In this document: in pieces, positions 24,197 to 33,100 of the stretch
How the letters are laid out: each line of letters starts with the position of its first letter
Numbering within the stretch: position 1 is the stretch's first letter
Assembly: GCA_934718135.1 (NCBI GenBank)
Contig: CAKUZW010000007.1
Span: 37,941-101,940 of the forward strand
Reading direction: 5' to 3'
Source: an uncultured Candidatus Melainabacteria bacterium
GTDB taxonomy: Bacteria; Cyanobacteriota; Vampirovibrionia; Gastranaerophilales; Gastranaerophilaceae
Length of the DNA stretch: 64,000 nucleotides
The notes under the pieces: generated by a model
Databases searched by the model: none
Told to the model about the DNA's origin: nothing
Seen by the model: the letters and a program-made list of their open reading frames with translations, nothing else
Program-made: the position numbers and the translations under genes

Positions 24197-26848
24197 ATGG
24201 CAGAAAAACGCGTATGGCTCTTTAAGGACGGGAATGCATCAATGAAAAATCTTCTTGGGGGAAAGGGTGCTAATTTAGCAGAAATGACAAATTTAGGGTT
24301 ACCTGTACCTCCAGGGTTGACTATTACAACCGAAACTTGTATGGATTATATCAATCACGGGAATAAAATGCCCGAAGGTTTGATGGATGAAGTTAAATCC
24401 GCTCTAAAGGTTATTGAAGATTATACCGGTAAAAAGTTTGGAGATTCAACAAATCCTTTACTTGTATCCGTAAGATCAGGTGCTCGAGTTTCAATGCCGG
24501 GGATGATGGAAACAATTTTGAACTTAGGTTTGAATGACCAAACTGTTGAAGCAATGATTAAATTGACCAACAATCCTCGTTTTTGCTATGATTCTTATCG
24601 CAGATTTTTGACAATGTTTGGTTCTGTTGCTTGGGAAATGGATAGACAACAGTATTTTGAATCTGAAGTTGAAAAGGTTAAAGAAAGAGAAGGTGTAACT
24701 TCTGATACAGAAGTTTCTGCTGAAGGTTGGAAATCATTAATTCCTATTTATAAAAATGTAATTAAAGAAGTTACAGGAAAAGAATTTCCTCAAGATCCTT
24801 ACGTTCAGTTGCAAGAATCTATTGAAGCCGTATTTCGTTCTTGGAATATCCCAAGAGCCGTTGCGTATCGTAACATGAATAAGATTGACCACAGTTTTGG
24901 AACAGCCGTAAATGTTCAGACAATGGTGTTCGGAAATATGGGTGATGATTGTGCAACAGGTGTATCATTCACTCGTAATCCTGCAACAGGTGAAAATAAA
25001 TTCTATGGCGAATATTTGACAAATGCTCAAGGAGAAGATGTTGTTGCAGGTATCAGAACTCCAAAACCGATAGCTCAATTGCAAGAAGAAATGCCTGAAC
25101 TCTATAAGCAATATGTTGATATCGCTAAAAAACTTGAACTTGGTTATAAAGATGTTCAGGATATGGAATTCACGATTGAAAAAGGTAAATTGTGGATTTT
25201 GCAAACTCGTAACGGAAAAAGAACTGCTGCTGCTGCTGTAAAAATTGCCGTTGATATGTGCGAAGAAGGAATTATTTCAAAAGAACGAGCAATACAATTG
25301 GTTGATCCTTATTCGGTAAACCAAATTCTTTTACCTTGTTTTGACTCTAAGGCTCTTGAAGAGTCTCATAAGATTGCAAAAGGGGTTAACGCATCTCCGG
25401 GAGCTGCTGTTGGTAAGATTGTGTTTGATACAGAAGAAGCCGCAGAACGAGGTAAAGCGGGAGAAAAAGTTATTCTGGTTCGTGTTGAAACTTGTCCTGA
25501 TGATATTCACGGAATGGCTGTATCGCAAGGTGTTTTGACTCTTCGAGGCGGAGCTACTTCTCATGCTGCTGTTGTTGCTAAAGGTATGGGAAAACCATGT
25601 GTTTCAGGTTGTGAAGATATGAAAATCGACCTTGATAATGAGATTTTGATTGGTAGTGACGGAACTCAATATCACAAAGATTCAATTATCTCGATTGACG
25701 GCGGTAAAGGTCTTGTTATGGACGGTGCTGTTAAAATGGTTGAGGCGAAGATTGACGAAAATTGGAACAAATTCTTCTCTTGGGTAAATGAAATTAAACG
25801 CTTGAAGGTCGAAGCAAATGCTGATACTCCTAAAGATGTTGCCAAAGCACTGGAATTTGGAGCAGAAGGTGTAGGATTGTGTAGAACAGAACACATGTTT
25901 ATGGATCCTGACAGACTTCCTTGGGTGCAAAAAATGATTATTGCAGGAACTCCTGAGGCTAGACGCGAAGCTTTAAGTCATATTTTACCTATGCAATATT
26001 CAGATTTTTATGCAATGTTTAAAGCTATTGGTGAAAAACCAATGACAGTCAGACTTCTTGACCCTCCATTGCATGAATTTTTACCTGATAAAGAAGGCTT
26101 GATTGCGGAAGTTGCAACTTTAAAGGCTCAAGGTAAAGATGCAAAAGAAAAAGAGGAACTTTTGAGAGTTGTAGAATCTTTATCTGAAGCTAATCCGATG
26201 ATGGGACTTCGCGGTTGCCGTTTAGGTTTGACTTATCCTGAAATTAACGAAATGCAGGTGCAAGCTATCTTTGAAGCAGCATGTGATGTGAAAAAAGAAG
26301 GTATTAACGTTAAACCTTGGGTAATGATTCCGCTAATCGGGCATGTTAATGAGTTGAAAGTTGCAAAAGAAATTTTGGTTCGAGTTGCTAAAGACGTAAT
26401 GAAAGAAAAAGGTGTTGAAGTTGATTACAAATTCGGTACAATGATTGAAATTCCACGTGCAGCTTTGACTTCTGACGAAATTGCGGAATACGCAGAATTC
26501 TTCTCCTTTGGAACAAACGATTTAACACAATTGACTTTTGGTTTCTCTCGTGATGATGCGGAAGGCAAATTCTTAAATCGTTACGTAGAGCAAAAAATCT
26601 TGCCTGCTAACCCGTTTGATACCCTTGATCAACGAGGAGTTGGTGAATTGGTTGAAATTTCTATGGAAAGAGGTAAGAAGGTTAATCCTAATTTGAAAGG
26701 CGGAGTTTGCGGAGAACATGGTGGAGACCCTGATTCTGTAAAATTCTGTCACAGAATAGGACTTGATTATGTGTCTTGTTCTCCTTTCAGAATTCCTCAG
26801 GCAATGTTAGCTGCTGCTCAGGCTGTTGTGGAAGAAAAGAATAAATAA
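24197..26848 (+). CDS. ppdK: Pyruvate, phosphate dikinase
   Basis: 883 residues. Interconverts PEP, AMP and PPi with pyruvate, ATP and Pi. The N-terminal ATP-grasp domain begins KRVWLFKDGNASMKNLLGGK, with VSVRSGARVSMPGMMETIL; the phosphohistidine domain has GGATSHAAVVAKGMGKPCVS with the swivelling His; the C-terminal TIM barrel has EGVGLCRTEHMFM, MGLRGCRLG and FSFGTNDLTQLTFG, and CGEHGGDP. All expected catalytic parts are present. AAAGGAG lies before the ATG. With nifJ and ldh it places pyruvate at the centre of this cell's energy metabolism. A strong terminator follows. Confidence 0.97.
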   Translation: MAEKRVWLFKDGNASMKNLLGGKGANLAEMTNLGLPVPPGLTITTETCMDYINHGNKMPEGLMDEVKSALKVIEDYTGKKFGDSTNPLLVSVRSGARVSMPGMMETILNLGLNDQTVEAMIKLTNNPRFCYDSYRRFLTMFGSVAWEMDRQQYFESEVEKVKEREGVTSDTEVSAEGWKSLIPIYKNVIKEVTGKEFPQDPYVQLQESIEAVFRSWNIPRAVAYRNMNKIDHSFGTAVNVQTMVFGNMGDDCATGVSFTRNPATGENKFYGEYLTNAQGEDVVAGIRTPKPIAQLQEEMPELYKQYVDIAKKLELGYKDVQDMEFTIEKGKLWILQTRNGKRTAAAAVKIAVDMCEEGIISKERAIQLVDPYSVNQILLPCFDSKALEESHKIAKGVNASPGAAVGKIVFDTEEAAERGKAGEKVILVRVETCPDDIHGMAVSQGVLTLRGGATSHAAVVAKGMGKPCVSGCEDMKIDLDNEILIGSDGTQYHKDSIISIDGGKGLVMDGAVKMVEAKIDENWNKFFSWVNEIKRLKVEANADTPKDVAKALEFGAEGVGLCRTEHMFMDPDRLPWVQKMIIAGTPEARREALSHILPMQYSDFYAMFKAIGEKPMTVRLLDPPLHEFLPDKEGLIAEVATLKAQGKDAKEKEELLRVVESLSEANPMMGLRGCRLGLTYPEINEMQVQAIFEAACDVKKEGINVKPWVMIPLIGHVNELKVAKEILVRVAKDVMKEKGVEVDYKFGTMIEIPRAALTSDEIAEYAEFFSFGTNDLTQLTFGFSRDDAEGKFLNRYVEQKILPANPFDTLDQRGVGELVEISMERGKKVNPNLKGGVCGEHGGDPDSVKFCHRIGLDYVSCSPFRIPQAMLAAAQAVVEEKNK

Positions 26849-26875
26849 AAACATAACGTTTTATAATAAATATGG

Positions 26876-26912
26876 CGTTCGAGAGGTTATTGAACTTCTC
26901 GAACGTTTTTTT
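26876..26912 (+). terminator. Intrinsic terminator of ppdK
   Basis: CGTTCGAGAGGTT-ATTG-AACTTCTCGAACG forms a near-perfect 13-bp stem directly followed by seven T residues. Confidence 0.9.
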
Positions 26913-26983
26913 GTAATGTAACGATTTATTACGACATATTAAAGAATTTTCTTATTTTGTTCGTTTTAACTTTTATAAGGTAA

Positions 26984-27100
26984 AATGCACAAGAAAATCC
27001 TGATGCTGTAAAAACATATAATGGCAGACGCTCAGAATGGAGAGGCAATGAATATCTCCTAAAAGATGCTGAAATTGTAATTCCGAAATTCAACATATAA
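26984..27100 (+). pseudogene. Possible C-terminal remnant of a lost gene
   Basis: Between the ppdK terminator and rex, a 38-codon stretch reads NAQENPDAVKTYNGRRSEWR then continues to DAEIVIPKFNI and stops at 27098-27100. The composition looks protein-like, but there is no start codon and a TAA lies immediately before it. It may be the surviving end of a degraded gene or chance. I do not recognise the parent. Confidence 0.25.
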
Positions 27101-27715
27101 TTAAATATTAAAAGTGAATTGCAAGAAATTGCCCATAAGATTTTCGTTCCAAACTTGAACATCTTGTGGTACATCTAAAACCGTTGGCGTGAAATTCCAA
27201 ATATATTTAATTTCGGATTTGACTAAAAATTCTGCAGTTGATTGAGCAAATTTTCCCGGAACTGTCAAAATAGCAATATCAATAGAATGTTTTTTTGCGT
27301 ATTTTGGAAGTTCTTTTATATCAAGAATTTCTTTATTGTTGATTGTTTTGCCGATTTTTTCTTTGTTATTATCAAACAAACTGATAATATTTAGCCCGTA
27401 ACTTGTGAAGTTATCGTATTTTGCAAGTGCCATTCCAAGGTTTCCGGCACCAATAATATAAGCATTTTTTGTTTTGGCAAAACCTAATGTCGTTTCGATT
27501 GATTTTTTTAATTCTTTAACAATATAGCCAACTCTTGATTTTCCTGAATTGTTGAGAAGATTTATATCTTTTCTGACCTGAGAATCATCAATTCTTAACA
27601 GTGTTGCAATTTGTTTACTTGAAATATATTCGGTCTTTTGGTCAATAAAATCCTGCAAAATGCAATGGTACAATGTTAATCGGTTTATAACTTTTTCTGA
27701 AATTTTTTTGTCCAT
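27101..27715 (-). CDS. rex: Redox-sensing transcriptional repressor Rex
   Basis: 204 residues: an N-terminal winged helix (residues 1-75: RLTLYHCILQDF, ISSKQIATLLRIDDSQVRKD, VGYIVKEL) and a Rossmann NAD(H)-binding domain (IIGAGNLGMALAKY near 93; DIAILTVPGKFAQ; YIWNFTPTVLDVPQDVQV). Rex releases its operators when NADH/NAD+ rises, derepressing fermentation genes. Likely targets here would be ldh or nifJ, but I found no convincing Rex-type operator upstream of either. Divergent from the thioesterase gene at 27774. Confidence 0.93.
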   Translation of the reverse strand: MDKKISEKVINRLTLYHCILQDFIDQKTEYISSKQIATLLRIDDSQVRKDINLLNNSGKSRVGYIVKELKKSIETTLGFAKTKNAYIIGAGNLGMALAKYDNFTSYGLNIISLFDNNKEKIGKTINNKEILDIKELPKYAKKHSIDIAILTVPGKFAQSTAEFLVKSEIKYIWNFTPTVLDVPQDVQVWNENLMGNFLQFTFNI

Positions 27716-27761
27716 ATTTTATATTATACATAAAAAGTGGCTAATTATTTATTTTTAATGA

Positions 27762-27767
27762 TATAAT
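27762..27767 (+). promoter_or_regulatory. -10 element very close to the thioesterase start
   Basis: TATAAT only six bases before ATG 27774, with no Shine-Dalgarno between them. If used, transcription would start at or just after the start codon, implying a leaderless mRNA or use of a downstream start. Confidence 0.35.
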
Positions 27768-27773
27768 TTGAGT

Positions 27774-28196
27774 ATGAAACATATATTTGAACAAAAAGTT
27801 TATTATTCAGATACCGATGCGTATGGTGTTGTTTGGCACGGCTCATATTTAAGATGGCTTGAAATGGGTAGAGTTTGCTTATGCGAAATGATGGGTCACA
27901 ACTTGATTGACTTGAAAAATCAAGATATCGTTTTGCCAGTCGTAAATTTGAACATTAAATACAAAATGTCTGCAAAATTAGAAGATGAATTGTCTATAGA
28001 GACTGAAATTGTTGAATTTAACGGTTTTACAGTTAAATTCAAACAAATAATTAAAGAAAAGAAATCCGGAAAAGTTTGCATAGATGCAGATGTTTCTGTT
28101 GTTGCAATAAATAATGATGGCAAATTGTACAGAAAAATGCCTGAAGTGTTGGCTAAATCTTTTGATGAGGTGTTGAAATGTCCGCAACTCGTTTAA
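27774..28196 (+). CDS. 4HBT-family (YbgC-like) acyl-CoA thioesterase
   Basis: 140-residue hot-dog fold. YYSDTDAYGVVWHGSYLRWL holds the conserved catalytic Asp and the HxxY/F signature of the 4-hydroxybenzoyl-CoA thioesterase/YbgC group; EMGRVCLCEMMG forms the central helix. It likely hydrolyses short acyl-CoAs. An in-frame TTG at 27768 is the less likely start. It overlaps the following rluB-type gene by 19 bases, so the two are coupled. Confidence 0.82.
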   Translation: MKHIFEQKVYYSDTDAYGVVWHGSYLRWLEMGRVCLCEMMGHNLIDLKNQDIVLPVVNLNIKYKMSAKLEDELSIETEIVEFNGFTVKFKQIIKEKKSGKVCIDADVSVVAINNDGKLYRKMPEVLAKSFDEVLKCPQLV

Positions 28197-28915
28197 ACAA
28201 ATATATTGCCTCCTCCGGTTTATGTTCAAGAAGAAAAGCTGATGAACTTATTGAATCCGGTGTTGTGTCCGTAAACGGAAAAAAAATCACAGAATTAGGG
28301 TTTACTGTTCAACCGAAAGACAAGGTTTTTGTTAACGGAAAAATGATTCATCCTGTTAAACATGAATATTACAGATTCTACAAACCTGCAGGTTATATCA
28401 CAACAGCAGATGATGAAAAAGGACGTAAAACTATTTATGACCTTATTCCTGAAAATCTTCACAATCTAAAACCTGTCGGCAGATTAGATAGAGAATCAAC
28501 CGGATTGATAATTTTGACAAATGACGGGGATTTAATCAATGACTTGACTCATCCGTCTGTTAAGGTTCCTAAATTGTACAGAGTTTCAATTGATGGGAAA
28601 ATTTCTCAAAATGATATTGATAAAATGTATAAAGGTATTGAAATTGAACCAAATAAAATGGCGTATGCTGAAGTTGATGTTTTAGAAGTTGATGACAAAC
28701 ACACAGTTATGGAAGTTTTATTATACCAAGGACTGAACAGACAAATTCGTAAGATGTTTGAGCATTTAGGGTTTAAAGTTCTTACTCTTAAAAGAATTCA
28801 ACACGCAACTTTGAATTTGGATGGTATGAAGCGTGGGAATTTAAAACCTATTAAACCTCAACAAATAAAAGAACTTCGCAACTTCTTAAACAGGATTGCA
28901 AAGAAAAATGATTAG
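28178..28915 (+). CDS. rluB: RsuA/RluB-family 23S/16S rRNA pseudouridine synthase
   Basis: 245 residues. The S4 RNA-binding domain comes first (RLNKYIASSGLCSRRKADEL, NGKKITELGFTV), then the catalytic domain with GRLDRESTGLIILTNDGDL containing the nucleophilic Asp, and QGLNRQIRKMFEHLGFKVLT. It converts specific rRNA uridines to pseudouridine. Assignment to RluB rather than RluE/F or RsuA is by overall resemblance. It overlaps the thioesterase upstream and coaE downstream. Confidence 0.88.
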   Translation: MSATRLNKYIASSGLCSRRKADELIESGVVSVNGKKITELGFTVQPKDKVFVNGKMIHPVKHEYYRFYKPAGYITTADDEKGRKTIYDLIPENLHNLKPVGRLDRESTGLIILTNDGDLINDLTHPSVKVPKLYRVSIDGKISQNDIDKMYKGIEIEPNKMAYAEVDVLEVDDKHTVMEVLLYQGLNRQIRKMFEHLGFKVLTLKRIQHATLNLDGMKRGNLKPIKPQQIKELRNFLNRIAKKND

Positions 28916-29483
28916 GATTGCTCTTGTTGGAAATATTGCAAGCGGAAAATCAACTGTTGAACAGGTTTTGACTTCAAATGGCTTTCTTGTTTTGGATACT
29001 GATAGAGTTGCTCATATTCTTTTAGATAATAATCAAGAAGTCATAAACGCTTTTAAAGATTTTGACATCCTTGAAAATGGTAAAATATCAAGAGAAAAGT
29101 TGGGACGTGTTGTTTTTTCTTCTAAAGAAAACAAAAAGAAACTTGAAAATATTTTACATCCTCAAATTCGTCAGGAAATTTTGAAGTTTTTTGACGAAAA
29201 TTCGGACAAAAAAGCCGTATTTGTAGCTATTCCTCTTTTATTTGAAGCAAAAATGGAAGATTTGTTTGATAAAATTGTTTTTGTTTATACTGACGATAAA
29301 ATAAGGCTAAATCGTCTTATTGCTCGTAATAATTACACGCTTGAGTATGCAAAAGTTCGCATAAATTCTCAACTATCTCAAGATGAAAAAGTCAAAAAAT
29401 CAGATATTGTGATTTTTAATAATTCAACAAAAGAAGATTTAGAAAAAGAAGTTAAAGCTAAACTAATTGAACAAATCCGCTAA
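28908..29483 (+). CDS. coaE: Dephospho-CoA kinase
   Basis: 191 residues; phosphorylates dephospho-CoA in the last step of CoA synthesis. P-loop GNIASGKSTVEQVL at residues 8-21, LDTDRVAHILL (CoA-binding Asp), HPQIRQEI and IPLLFEAKMEDLFDKIVFV match the family. ATG 28908 overlaps the rluB stop by eight bases. The last 26 bases overlap the end of the convergent CHAP gene, a fairly long tail-to-tail coding overlap. Confidence 0.93.
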   Translation: MIRIALVGNIASGKSTVEQVLTSNGFLVLDTDRVAHILLDNNQEVINAFKDFDILENGKISREKLGRVVFSSKENKKKLENILHPQIRQEILKFFDENSDKKAVFVAIPLLFEAKMEDLFDKIVFVYTDDKIRLNRLIARNNYTLEYAKVRINSQLSQDEKVKKSDIVIFNNSTKEDLEKEVKAKLIEQIR

Positions 29484-30387
29484 TATCTGAATTATAAGGA
29501 CTGTATCTTGCTTTTGTAACTTTGTCGTCTCGATTTCCTTCGATAGTTTCAAAGGTACCGTTTTTATTGATTTTTGAAACTATTCCGGTGTGAGATGCTC
29601 CATTTTCTCGCAAGATTAGAATATCTCCAACATGAACTTTTTCTGTGATTATTTTTGCTTTATTGCTTTTGGTTGATAAATCTAAATATTTATCATTTTT
29701 TATGCCCCATTGTTTCATGTCTTCAACTCTACGGTTTTCTGCTCCATCAGGAAGTTTTACAAGCCGTTTGGGCGGATTAAGACCCTTTTGTTCGCAAGTT
29801 TCTTTTACGATATATGCAACAAAATCGGCACACCATTCTCCGCTATTTGAAAATTTTCTAAAACTTCCATCTGCTTCGTTATAACCAAGATATTTTTCGG
29901 CATTAATTGCCATTGCATGCCTGAATTCGCCTTTTGTTACATGAGTTTGTTTTCTTTTTGTTTGTTCTGTTTTTTGAACATCTTTGGTTTGTGTTGTTTT
30001 AGCAGGTGTTGTTGCTTTTGAACTTTCAGCTACTTTTTGAGTTTGTGGTGTTTCAGAACTTCCAAGTTTAAAGATATTTATATTTTGAACATTTGTTGGT
30101 ATTTGGTTTGTATTGCCTGACAGTCCAAAATTTCCGGAGAAAATATTTCCACCCCAAGGGATACTCATTCCCGATTGGTTATTTTGGAATAAATTTTGAC
30201 TTTTGAAAATATTTACCGGTTGAAATCCATAGAATACATTCTGTGGACTGAATATACTTTGGTCAAAAAAGTTTGCGTAAGGATCGAGCGGCGACTGTTT
30301 CAGACCGCATGTTGTTCCTACATTATATGCAAATACGATGTTATTTACATCTGTGTTATAAGATATTTGATGAGTGTAATCAAACAA
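29458..30387 (-). CDS. CHAP-domain peptidoglycan amidase/endopeptidase
   Basis: 309 residues. The C-terminal half (about 155-309) is a CHAP cysteine peptidase/amidase domain: Cys186 in GEWCADFVAYIV, His266 in GASHTGIVSKI, and Glu283/Asn285 in TIEGNRDDK form the catalytic set. Residues 110-150 are a Thr/Lys/Gln-rich linker; residues 1-110 are Asn/Gln/Phe-rich and low in charge with repeated NIFxxxxLF-like patches. No signal peptide is seen, so export would need a non-classical route or another start. Likely a cell-wall hydrolase. It stands alone and overlaps coaE at its end. Confidence 0.8.
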   Translation of the reverse strand: MFDYTHQISYNTDVNNIVFAYNVGTTCGLKQSPLDPYANFFDQSIFSPQNVFYGFQPVNIFKSQNLFQNNQSGMSIPWGGNIFSGNFGLSGNTNQIPTNVQNINIFKLGSSETPQTQKVAESSKATTPAKTTQTKDVQKTEQTKRKQTHVTKGEFRHAMAINAEKYLGYNEADGSFRKFSNSGEWCADFVAYIVKETCEQKGLNPPKRLVKLPDGAENRRVEDMKQWGIKNDKYLDLSTKSNKAKIITEKVHVGDILILRENGASHTGIVSKINKNGTFETIEGNRDDKVTKARYSPYNSDISGFVQLV

Positions 30388-30492
30388 TATTCTTGTCCCC
30401 GTATTTCCCCTATATTTATATAAAGTATTTTGGGGAGAAAAAATTGCCTGATTTTTATAGATTTGTTACAGTATTATAATAGCAAACGTTTT

Positions 30493-32304
30493 TTAGTTAT
30501 CTTGGTTTTTGAACTGCATATCATAAAGGTGCTTATAATTCCCGTTTGGAATAGCCATAAGTTCATCATGTGTGCCGAGTTCAACCAATTGACCTTCATT
30601 AATAACCGCAATTCTATCCGCGTTATTAATTGTGGATAGTCTGTGTGCAATTACGAATACTGTTTTATTTTGCATCAAGTTATCCAGTGCTTTTTGCACA
30701 ATTGCTTCTGATTCATTATCAAGAGCAGATGTAGCTTCATCCAAAATTACAATCGGAGCGTTTTTAATCATTGCTCTTGCAATTGCGACACGCTGTCTTT
30801 GACCACCGGATAGAGATGCTCCTCTTTCTCCAACAAATGTATCAATTCCGTTTTCTAACGTATTTAAAAATTCGTCCAAATGTGCAAGTTTAACAACATT
30901 CTCAACTTCATCCTGAGTTGCATCTTCTTTACCCATAAGAATATTTTCTTTTATTGAACCTGAGAATAAGAAGTTGTCCTGAAATACAAAAGAAATATTA
31001 TCTCTCAATTCTTCTAAGTCAATATCTCGAATATCAATATTATCAAATTTAATACTTCCACCGTTTACATCATAAAATCTTGGAAGTAAATTAACTATTG
31101 TACTCTTACCACCACCGGAATTTCCGACAAGTGCAATTGTTTCTCCCTTATTAACATGAAGTGTGAAATCTTTAATAACAGGAACATTTTTTTCATATTC
31201 AAAATAAACATTTTCAAAGTCGATAGAAGAATTTAATCCACTAATTTGAATAGGGTTTTCTTTGTTTTTAATATGCGGAACCAAGTCAAATAATTCAAAC
31301 ACCCTGCCTAAAGCAACAAATGTAGTCTGTAAATCTGTTAGAGTTCTGCCCAAATCTTTTACCGGTTTATAAAGAAGTAATAAAGACGTTACAAATGATG
31401 CAAAACTTCCTGCAGTCATTTGTCCGCTGATTATTAAATGGTTTCCGTAAAACATAACAAGAGCAATTCCGATTGAGCAAATAAAATACATAATCGGAGA
31501 CATCCAACCGACTCTTTTTGTCAAAGATATCGTCAAATCAAATTGTTCCTTAATTTGCGTTTCAAATTTTTGATTTTGAAGTTTTTGCAAATTGTAAGCT
31601 GTCATTATTTTGTTGCCTGTAAACGTTTCATTAAAGTTGGTTGTCATATCCCCACCAACTACCATTGTTGCGTTAGAAACTTTTTTAATTTTCTTTCTGA
31701 TAAGCGTTACAGGAGTGATTGCAATTGCCATAATTCCAACCCCGATAATCGCAAGTTTCCATGAATTGTATAACAAAACTGCTACCAAACCGACAATTCC
31801 AAAACTTGTCATAACGAAAGTTTTTATTGTATTTATAATATTTTTACTAGCGGTATCAGGATCTGTTAAAAATCTTGTCAATACAAGCCCTGAAGAATTT
31901 ATGTCATAAAACTTCGGATCTAAAGAGGTTAATTTTCTAAATAATTCAACTTTTAACGAATTTGAAATTTTGTTTCCAGTCCAGTCTGTTAAGTAGTTAT
32001 TGGTGTATTTTAACAAGCCCTGAACAACTGCAAATAATACAATTCCAAACGGAATAATTGTTGCAAGCATGTTTTGTTCAATAGTAAAACTCCCGATAGT
32101 CCAACTTTTTCCATTTATAACACAGTCCATATAAGGTTTTAGTGCAAAAGCAACAACACCATCTAACAAACCTAGCGGAATCGCCAAAATCATATTTAAA
32201 ATGATTCTACCCATGTGAGGTTTTATGAACGGAAAAATTTTATTCGCTAAATACCCGTATCTGAATGCATCTTTAGATGATGTATCTTTTAATTTATAAT
32301 CCAT
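30493..32304 (-). CDS. MsbA-like ABC exporter (fused membrane and ATPase domains)
   Basis: 603-residue half-transporter expected to dimerise. About six transmembrane helices in residues 25-310 (ABC_membrane type 1), then an ATPase with Walker A LVGNSGGGKSTIVNLLPRFY, Q-loop FVFQDNFLFSG, signature LSGGQRQRVAIARAM, Walker B IVILDEATSALD and H-loop IAHRLSTI. Size and order match lipid flippases MsbA and multidrug exporters of the same subfamily; the substrate cannot be decided. It lies divergent from tRNA-Leu. Confidence 0.88.
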   Translation of the reverse strand: MDYKLKDTSSKDAFRYGYLANKIFPFIKPHMGRIILNMILAIPLGLLDGVVAFALKPYMDCVINGKSWTIGSFTIEQNMLATIIPFGIVLFAVVQGLLKYTNNYLTDWTGNKISNSLKVELFRKLTSLDPKFYDINSSGLVLTRFLTDPDTASKNIINTIKTFVMTSFGIVGLVAVLLYNSWKLAIIGVGIMAIAITPVTLIRKKIKKVSNATMVVGGDMTTNFNETFTGNKIMTAYNLQKLQNQKFETQIKEQFDLTISLTKRVGWMSPIMYFICSIGIALVMFYGNHLIISGQMTAGSFASFVTSLLLLYKPVKDLGRTLTDLQTTFVALGRVFELFDLVPHIKNKENPIQISGLNSSIDFENVYFEYEKNVPVIKDFTLHVNKGETIALVGNSGGGKSTIVNLLPRFYDVNGGSIKFDNIDIRDIDLEELRDNISFVFQDNFLFSGSIKENILMGKEDATQDEVENVVKLAHLDEFLNTLENGIDTFVGERGASLSGGQRQRVAIARAMIKNAPIVILDEATSALDNESEAIVQKALDNLMQNKTVFVIAHRLSTINNADRIAVINEGQLVELGTHDELMAIPNGNYKHLYDMQFKNQDN

Positions 32305-32399
32305 AATTCCAAAAATCCTTATATATCCCTATCTTCTTAATGTAAAAATTATGCCATAAACCAAAGATATTTACAAATTTGTAAATTCTAAAACTAAAC

Positions 32400-32428
32400 T
32401 TGACATTAAACTATACTTATTGTAATCT
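32400..32428 (+). promoter_or_regulatory. Putative promoter of tRNA-Leu
   Basis: Consensus -35 TTGACA (32400-32405), a 17-base spacer and TAATCT as -10, 20 bases before the tRNA. The -10 is weak. Confidence 0.5.
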
Positions 32429-32447
32429 TATATTACTGTTTGACTAC

Positions 32448-32526
32448 GGGCATGTGGTGGAATGGTAGACACGCTAGTCTTAGGAACTAGTGCTAACGCG
32501 TGGGAGTTCGAGTCTCTTCATGCCCA
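32448..32526 (+). tRNA. tRNA-Leu (anticodon UAG)
   Basis: Acceptor stem GGGCATG/CATGCCC with discriminator A at 32526; anticodon arm CTAGT-CTTAGGA-ACTAG gives UAG in the 7-base loop; the variable arm TGCTAACGCGTG is long, as in class II tRNAs; T-arm GGGAG-TTCGAGT-CTCTT. CCA is not encoded. A terminator follows. Confidence 0.95.
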
Positions 32527-32533
32527 GTTTTTA

Positions 32534-32561
32534 AAAGAACCTTGCAAGAGGTTCTTTTTTT
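32534..32561 (+). terminator. Intrinsic terminator of tRNA-Leu
   Basis: AGAACCT-TGCAAG-AGGTTCT stem-loop followed by a run of T residues. Confidence 0.85.
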
Positions 32562-32611
32562 GTGCAATAAAATTACACCCGCTTCGACTCGAAAGTAATT
32601 TGTTTTAGAGC

Positions 32612-32929
32612 TTACTTTAATATGCTCATCATTATTTTATAAAATAGCTTTTTTTGTTCAGGGTTTGAAATCTTTAAAAGGTTATTTATTTCGTTATCAA
32701 TATTAATATTTTCATTAAGATGCTCGTATTTTGTTAGAGAGCGGATATCAATATCAAATATTTCGGCTAAAGATATCAAAATAGTGCAAGAAGGAAGATT
32801 TTTCCCGTTTTCAAGTCGGCTGATATGTTGCCACTCTATATTTAGAAGATTGCTTAATTCTTCTTGAGTCATCCCTCTTTTTTCTCTCAATTCTTTTAGT
32901 CTTTTACCGAATAATTTTTTATCAATCAT
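32612..32929 (-). CDS. XRE/Cro-type helix-turn-helix regulator
   Basis: 105 residues. The N-terminal 65 residues are a typical HTH_3 domain (FGKRLKELREKRGMTQEELS, NIEWQHISRLENGKNLPS, LAEIFDIDIRSL); the last 40 are acidic and may mediate dimerisation. It is divergent from the pilin-like gene at 33101, separated by 171 A+T-rich bases, so it may control that gene, itself, or both; no operator was identified. Confidence 0.85.
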   Translation of the reverse strand: MIDKKLFGKRLKELREKRGMTQEELSNLLNIEWQHISRLENGKNLPSCTILISLAEIFDIDIRSLTKYEHLNENINIDNEINNLLKISNPEQKKLFYKIMMSILK

Positions 32930-33100
32930 GCTCGCCTCTTTTTGTTTAGTTTAAATGCATGAATAATAAAAATTAATAATAAATGTGTTTTATATCTTTG
33001 AGTAACAAAACATTAATGTTGTATTCGTAAAACAAATGTGTTATATTAATGAACAAATATATGCACAAGTGTTTTATTGGGTAAAAGAAAGGTTGAAAAA

